39,119 bases of DNA from Nitrospirota bacterium (lineage in GTDB: Bacteria > Nitrospirota > Nitrospiria > Nitrospirales > UBA8639), in assembly GCA_027623995.1 (NCBI GenBank), contig JAQBUF010000029.1, positions 1 to 39,119 on the forward strand, in the 5' to 3' direction. The notes under the pieces are model-generated. The model searched no databases and was not told the origin of the DNA. It saw nothing but the letters and a program-made list of their open reading frames with translations. Every line of letters begins with the position of its first letter. Position 1 is the stretch's first letter. Positions 35,201 to 39,119 of the stretch are shown here, one piece after another. The translations under genes were made by a program, and so were the position numbers.

Positions 35201-35486
35201 CTCGACCTCTCGCTCCTGAATCAAAACGTTCAATGCGGAATCGTCGACCATCATCGGTATCCACCACCAACGCACCGCCGTGCCGGCCTCCTCGCGCGGG
35301 TTCGTAACGATTGGCGCCATTTCGTCTGCCCTCGAACCCAAACAGGATCGCACGGATATACGACATGAGTGTTGTTTTGCCTGCTTCATTATGTCCCTCA
35401 AACAGGGTCACCTTGGGATCGATATCACGCACCACGACTTCACGGAATACCCCAAACCCATCGATACCCATTTCAGCGATGCGCAT
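32259..35486 (-). CDS. yhaN: YhaN-type AAA ATPase (SbcC/Rad50-like) with two membrane helices
   Basis: This is a 1075-aa SMC-like ATPase, partner of the YhaO nuclease. The N-terminal half of the ATPase has Walker A EGHNEAGKTTLMSYI (about 31-45) and YhaN-specific FGFEGRRNGANRYEP. Long coiled-coil arms rich in Glu, Gln, Arg and Leu fill about 190-900. Unlike SbcC, two adjacent membrane helices lie in the middle (WWALIGVSAMFVGLGVYAG and then FSLAVVLGTAGILAVGML, about 490-530), as is known for B. subtilis YhaN. The C-terminal half has signature ILSRGTAEQLYLAMRLAF and Walker B LPLVIDDILVNFD. It starts 4 nt after yhaO. The last base pairs of the gene touch the repeat copy 2, but all ATPase motifs are upstream, so the protein looks complete. 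Confidence 0.92.
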   Translation of the reverse strand: MRIAEMGIDGFGVFREVVVRDIDPKVTLFEGHNEAGKTTLMSYIRAILFGFEGRRNGANRYEPARGGRHGGALVVDTDDGRRFRIERFDSGARGRVKVSATFPFQQTVAEPDTARSDEVVLHQLLYGTSKLLYQNVFAFGIGELERLDTLQAEEVSHHIYTVGMGTGLMPLTMVQSGLEAEQALLFRPGGRKPLINQLLQGLEEAQGTIRDLQTLPDEYDTLRNRLSVLDQEILEDQNELEETKGRCDWLESLVKARTDWEQLQVVRQELQELPTIESFPAGGIERLEQVERAMGIVETRLDEIRSTIRKALERRVNLRPDPRILKHQNEIETLEDLRGQYKGSLEALGDLRSREAVRRKVLDEMLGRLGPAWDDSRLEHFEASIPIRERVRGLRDRLEACRQDVIEAHRTQQDAQRLKKEKDGELERLQEKLEQLAAPESQTGVSLEERERGIRQWVQLHHQRALTQQHRQDLQVQITAIEDQVQVVTNELTTVEARRDRSWWALIGVSAMFVGLGVYAGVLQEFSLAVVLGTAGILAVGMLTWWRNEIREQRRARIRELQGHLQAVTQQWEEFQGEAGRAETEEHALIEEMTRLSQEVLGLAWNSLDDAESARRALEAEGRLAERRDDINVRVQDAEEALVNFLEQEEAASKIRQEIEATQDTAKQAWQEFLTSLGLANDLTPDGALEVIAGAERAQGQLREWRELTRECQHVGQFVEETATQLNQVLEQCGWEPVAVEHSPSALTTLGKALQQSVASHQELARLTELIGERQVELEATESEKVRYADQLHTLLQAGGASDNETFRQRADLYTRQVELERQQRQLEFSLKVHAGTAERYQEMESSLANKSRAELEREWSEAKREGQQRLVEVLTKKLQEKGRVEQRLQDLERNEQLSFVMLERQALLAQLKQYANRWAIRAVCQNLLDQARQVYERERQPAVLREASKFFASMTSGRYVRVKVPLGEMRLEVEAEDGKSSPTDILSRGTAEQLYLAMRLAFICEYAKHAGPLPLVIDDILVNFDPERAKATIAVLGQIAVTHQVLVFTCHPHVSRWFEETLEGVSIRTIPKSA

Positions 35487-35490
35487 GACG

Positions 35491-36750
35491 TTATTCGTCC
35501 CCCGTCAACAACCGGTCAATTCCTAGGTGCTGAGCCGCATGGGCCCACTCTTTCAACTGTTCATCAGAGGGGGAACCCAGGTGGCGATACACTCTCGGGT
35601 CATCAAAGAGTGGCTCAACCATGCGACGTAATTCCTGCAAGCGATCTTCATCTCCCACTTCCGCCAATCGCAGAAAATCGCCAAGGAGATTTTCTTCCTG
35701 CCGGATGGTTTCAATATCAACCTCTCGCCCCGTTCGATCCTGAATAGATTCGGACCAGACGAATTGAGTGCCCAGCCCCCATTTTTCCCGCAGGGTGACC
35801 AGAAGGTCTTCCAAGCGCCCTGGTCGAATGATTTCTCGATGTAACACCCCTCGTCCAACAAATTTCCACCGGATGATGACCCCTCGGCCTTCGCTCTTTT
35901 GACGCATGGCGTTGATGCGGTCATCGAGGCGAGTCAATAATTCATCAAAATCTACGAGATTTTCAATGGAAATATGTTCTTCGTACCAACGAACCACATC
36001 AACGGGAACAAACTCTGGATTCGCACCACCATGCGAATCAACCTCAACGAGATAGCACCCCCGTGGTCCGGGTTCCCGAACATGTCGTCCTTGTGGATTG
36101 CCAGGATAGATAATTAGCGGATCCTGGGCTCGAAGAATGCGATGGGTGTGAACATGGCCTAGAGCCCAGTAATTCATCTTCGCTCGAAGGAGGTCATCAA
36201 GATGACAGGGAGCATAATTTCCATGATTGAGATCATTCCCAACATTGGTGTGCAAAAGACCAATTGACCACGGAACATCGAGTTCTGCATGAAATTGCTG
36301 CGCAAGATTGTCTGTGACTTTTTCCATGCCGAAACTTAACCCATAAATTCTGGCAATTTCGGTACCCTGAACCACGACCGGCCTCGCGGTCACTTCCTTG
36401 GTATCAAATACCCACACATTGTCGGGCCATGAGAATTTCTCGCTCCACCCCGTCAATGGGTCATGATTCCCATGACACATAAAAACCGGAATGTGATGTT
36501 CCGCCAGCCGATCGAATCCTTGCCGCAAACGGGTAAGCGCTCGCAGGCTTCGATCGGCTTCATCATGAATATCCCCTGCAATAAGGAGGAAATTTACTTG
36601 CCGATCGATGCAGAGATTGATGATGTTTTCGAAGGCTTGAAATGTGGCTTCTCGTAACACCGACTGAAGCGTTGGAGCTACTTCAGACAATCCGTGGAAC
36701 GGGCTATCTAAATGCAGGTCTGCCGTATGAACGAATTGAAATGGAGACAT
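35491..36750 (-). CDS. yhaO: YhaO-type metallophosphoesterase (SbcD-like nuclease)
   Basis: The 419-aa protein is a calcineurin-like nuclease of the SbcD/Mre11 group and is likely the nuclease half of a YhaO-YhaN complex acting in DNA repair. Metal-binding motifs are HTADLHLDSPF (about 8-18), IAGDIHDE (about 56-63), MCHGNHDPLTGW (about 91-102), GLLHTNVG (about 162-169) and WALGHVHTHRIL (about 190-201). The C-terminal region with LLGDFLRLAEVGDED is also seen in YhaO proteins. It is the first gene of a two-gene operon, with a 4-nt gap to yhaN. Confidence 0.93.
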   Translation of the reverse strand: MSPFQFVHTADLHLDSPFHGLSEVAPTLQSVLREATFQAFENIINLCIDRQVNFLLIAGDIHDEADRSLRALTRLRQGFDRLAEHHIPVFMCHGNHDPLTGWSEKFSWPDNVWVFDTKEVTARPVVVQGTEIARIYGLSFGMEKVTDNLAQQFHAELDVPWSIGLLHTNVGNDLNHGNYAPCHLDDLLRAKMNYWALGHVHTHRILRAQDPLIIYPGNPQGRHVREPGPRGCYLVEVDSHGGANPEFVPVDVVRWYEEHISIENLVDFDELLTRLDDRINAMRQKSEGRGVIIRWKFVGRGVLHREIIRPGRLEDLLVTLREKWGLGTQFVWSESIQDRTGREVDIETIRQEENLLGDFLRLAEVGDEDRLQELRRMVEPLFDDPRVYRHLGSPSDEQLKEWAHAAQHLGIDRLLTGDE

Positions 36751-36894
36751 GATCGTAGCCTATGATTAGGAATCTAATAGAAGAACATGTGGGAAATATT
36801 TTTTGAACAATCGCATTAACGACTTCCCTCATCCTTGAAGGAAAAATGCCGCATGGACTTAGAAGAGGAAATTCCCCATCGACGAATCCTTGTC

Positions 36895-38319
36895 TTAGGA
36901 AATACCGTTTAGAAGCTTGCGACCCGCTATGATGAGTTCTTGTAACCGTTCTTGTGAAGGGGCCTCCCCATAGCACCGAACCAACGGTTCCGTTCCAGAG
37001 GGCCTTAATAAAAACCAACTGCCATCAGCCATCTGAAGTTTGCAGCCATCAAGTCTGTTAACGGATTGAACCGGTTGCCCAGCAAAATTTTCCGGGGGAT
37101 TCGCTTGGACCTGGGCCAAATTTTCCTGCATCGCTTCTGTTAACGTGACATCTTCTCGCTGAAAATATAGCGGCTCGATCCGTTCAAGAAGGTTGGCAAC
37201 TAACTCCTTGATACTCTTTCCCGTCCTTGCCACCATTTCTGCCACCAATAGGCAGGCAAGGATGCCATCTTTCTCAGGCACATGGCCGGTTATGGACATT
37301 CCTGCACTTTCCTCGCCACCCATCATGACTTTTCCTTTGGCGAGAAGGTCCCCAATATATTTAAATCCCACTGGAGTTTCTTCAGTCGCCAACCCATGTA
37401 ACGCCGCAACCCGATCAATTTGGTGGGTCGTGGCCACTGACCGGGCCACACTTCCATGCCACTGTCGTGTGGTGGCTAGATAGTCCACCAAAAGCGGAAG
37501 GACTTGATTCGCTTCCAGGAAATCCCCATCCTGATCAATGATTCCAAAACGATCGGCATCACCATCCGTTGCCAAACCCAAATGAGCTTTTTCCTGTCTC
37601 ACCGTTTCTTGTAATTCCATGGTAGTTACTTGAGTAGGCTCCGGACGAAGGCCTCCAAAATAAGGATCTCGCCAGTAATGTAAGACCGCCACCTTTGCCC
37701 CCGCTTTCCTCAGAAAATCATCAAGGTACCCTCGAGATGTCCCATAAAGTGGGTCAACGACAATTCTAATGCCACCCTGACGAATGGCTTCAACGTCCAC
37801 ATGTTTTTCTAAAATTGCCAAGTAATCAGGTTTGGGGTCAAAAATTATTATCAAACCATCTTTTTGAGCTTTTTCAAATTTGAGCCATTTGACATGTTCC
37901 CCGTGCATCAGTGGAAGGATTCGCTGTTCAATCGCTTGGGTGGTTTCTGGAAGAGCAGTGCCGCCCCAGGCAGCAGTAAATTTTATTCCATTCCATTCCG
38001 GCGGGTTGTGACTGGCAGAGATATTAATTCCACCAGCCAACTTGTGATGCAGGATATGATAAGAAATTGCAGGGGTTGGCGTCTCACGATCACACAATAA
38101 AACAGGAATCCCATGAGCGGCAAAGACTTCAGCAGCGGCTCTAGCAAATTGCTCGCCCATAAATCTTGCATCATACCCAACAATGACTCCATGTTGAGCA
38201 ATTTTTTCATTCCGCAAAAACTGGGCAATGCCTTGACACACAATCCGAACATGACGAAAGTTAAATTCCTCGCCCAATATAGCTCGCCAACCTGATGTCC
38301 CAAATTTTATTGTCGCCAT
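36895..38319 (-). CDS. Phosphoglucomutase/phosphomannomutase (alpha-D-phosphohexomutase)
   Basis: The enzyme moves phosphate between C1 and C6 of a hexose phosphate. At 474 aa it has all four domains: an N-terminal MATIKFGTSGWRAILGEEF, the active-site loop GGINISASHNPPEWNGIK with the phosphoserine (about residue 97-105), the metal loop TDGDADRFGI (about 238-247), the sugar-binding loop GGEESAGMS (about 330-338) and the phosphate-binding RPSGTEPLVRCYGE near the C-terminus. GEESAG favours glucose or mannose phosphates over glucosamine phosphate (GlmM has GEQSGH), so a glucomutase or dual enzyme for glycogen or surface polysaccharide is likely. It is monocistronic. Confidence 0.92.
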   Translation of the reverse strand: MATIKFGTSGWRAILGEEFNFRHVRIVCQGIAQFLRNEKIAQHGVIVGYDARFMGEQFARAAAEVFAAHGIPVLLCDRETPTPAISYHILHHKLAGGINISASHNPPEWNGIKFTAAWGGTALPETTQAIEQRILPLMHGEHVKWLKFEKAQKDGLIIIFDPKPDYLAILEKHVDVEAIRQGGIRIVVDPLYGTSRGYLDDFLRKAGAKVAVLHYWRDPYFGGLRPEPTQVTTMELQETVRQEKAHLGLATDGDADRFGIIDQDGDFLEANQVLPLLVDYLATTRQWHGSVARSVATTHQIDRVAALHGLATEETPVGFKYIGDLLAKGKVMMGGEESAGMSITGHVPEKDGILACLLVAEMVARTGKSIKELVANLLERIEPLYFQREDVTLTEAMQENLAQVQANPPENFAGQPVQSVNRLDGCKLQMADGSWFLLRPSGTEPLVRCYGEAPSQERLQELIIAGRKLLNGIS

Positions 38320-38456
38320 GTTAGTACAATGAATTTTTTAAATTAGAAAATTACGAAAAGCTTGTTAAGGGTAACAAACATTACAAAAGAAGGCTACACC
38401 TATTCCCTTAAATAGGAACCACAAAGGCTAAGGTTAAAACTAATAAATGAGGAAAT

Positions 38457-38492
38457 AAAAAAAAAGCCCATCGACCTTTCGATCGATGGGCT
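38457..38492 (-). terminator. Rho-independent terminator of the rRNA operon
   Basis: AGCCCATCGA (38465-38474) and TCGATGGGCT (38483-38492) form a perfect stem; on the minus strand it is followed by a run of T (complement of the A-run at 38457-38464). It lies 9 nt after the 3' end of the 5S gene. Confidence 0.93.
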
Positions 38493-38500
38493 GTAAGGAA

Positions 38501-38616
<116 letters not shown>

Positions 38617-38740
38617 AATTCGTTCGTGAGTGGTAATGTGCGTGTGCAAAATGAATGGTTTCTCTTTTCCATTCGATTCACCATTCACGCATTACGCTTC
38701 ACGGTATTTCGTTAGATCATGTCTATCAGAAGTAAAATGA
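38617..38740. other. 23S-5S internal spacer
   Basis: The 124-nt spacer contains no tRNA. It includes a partly palindromic stretch with TTCACCATTCACGCATTACG and CGTTCGTGAGTGGTAATGTGC, a member of the degenerate CGTGAAGCGT family found elsewhere in this window; it can fold into the kind of processing stalk seen in rRNA spacers. Confidence 0.6.

Positions 38741-39119
<379 letters not shown>

Overview
The window looks like a chromosomal segment of a diderm bacterium of roughly 50% GC. I infer the phylum Nitrospirota (Nitrospira-like). The grounds are the style of the proteins, the block trmFO-xerC-hslV-hslU followed by argB, a folate-dependent TrmFO, and a short intergenic repeat of a type I associate with Nitrospira genomes. 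This is inference and was not tested by a search.

Layout. Positions 1-8400 hold a decayed di-haem peroxidase gene, an atypical dapF, an mlaA-like gene without a lipobox, polA, a DUF4160/DUF2442 pair, exonuclease III and a DoxX protein. Positions 8700-16000 hold a small BamE-like lipoprotein gene and a leftward RND efflux operon. The first gene of that operon encodes an unusual fusion of a periplasmic binding-protein domain (ABC_sub_bind type) to a TolC-type outer-membrane channel, and is interrupted by one in-frame TAA. A gene-less stretch at about 15990-16800 contains a REPIN-like double inverted palindrome. Positions 16800-20640 hold a rightward Mla-type lipid transport operon: STAS-MlaE, MlaF, MlaD and a PqiC-like lipoprotein. 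A DUF4143 ATPase and a nicotinamidase-fold protein that has lost its whole catalytic triad follow.

Positions 22986-28176 are a tight leftward housekeeping block (trmFO, xerC, hslV, hslU, argB) with 4-28 nt overlaps between the first four genes. Positions 28180-31010 are an accessory island: an FRG-domain gene, a possible small TIR-bounded element and a vapBC module. Three copies of one structured repeat sit at the borders of these pieces. The window ends with cysQ, the yhaO-yhaN nuclease/ATPase pair, a phosphohexomutase gene, and the 3' part of an rRNA operon (23S 3' end, 5S and a strong terminator) on the minus strand.

How the parts relate. MlaA (2.3-3.2 kb) and MlaEFD plus the PqiC-like protein (16.8-20.6 kb) probably serve one envelope-lipid pathway from two loci. 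The RND operon lacks an intact channel because of the stop codon. The most unusual observations are the PBP-TolC fusion, the Cys-to-Ser double replacement in DapF, the catalytically dead amidohydrolase homologue, the REPIN-like element, the structured repeat with compensatory changes around FRG and vapBC, and a vapB start codon inside a perfect 18-bp palindrome with a probably leaderless transcript.
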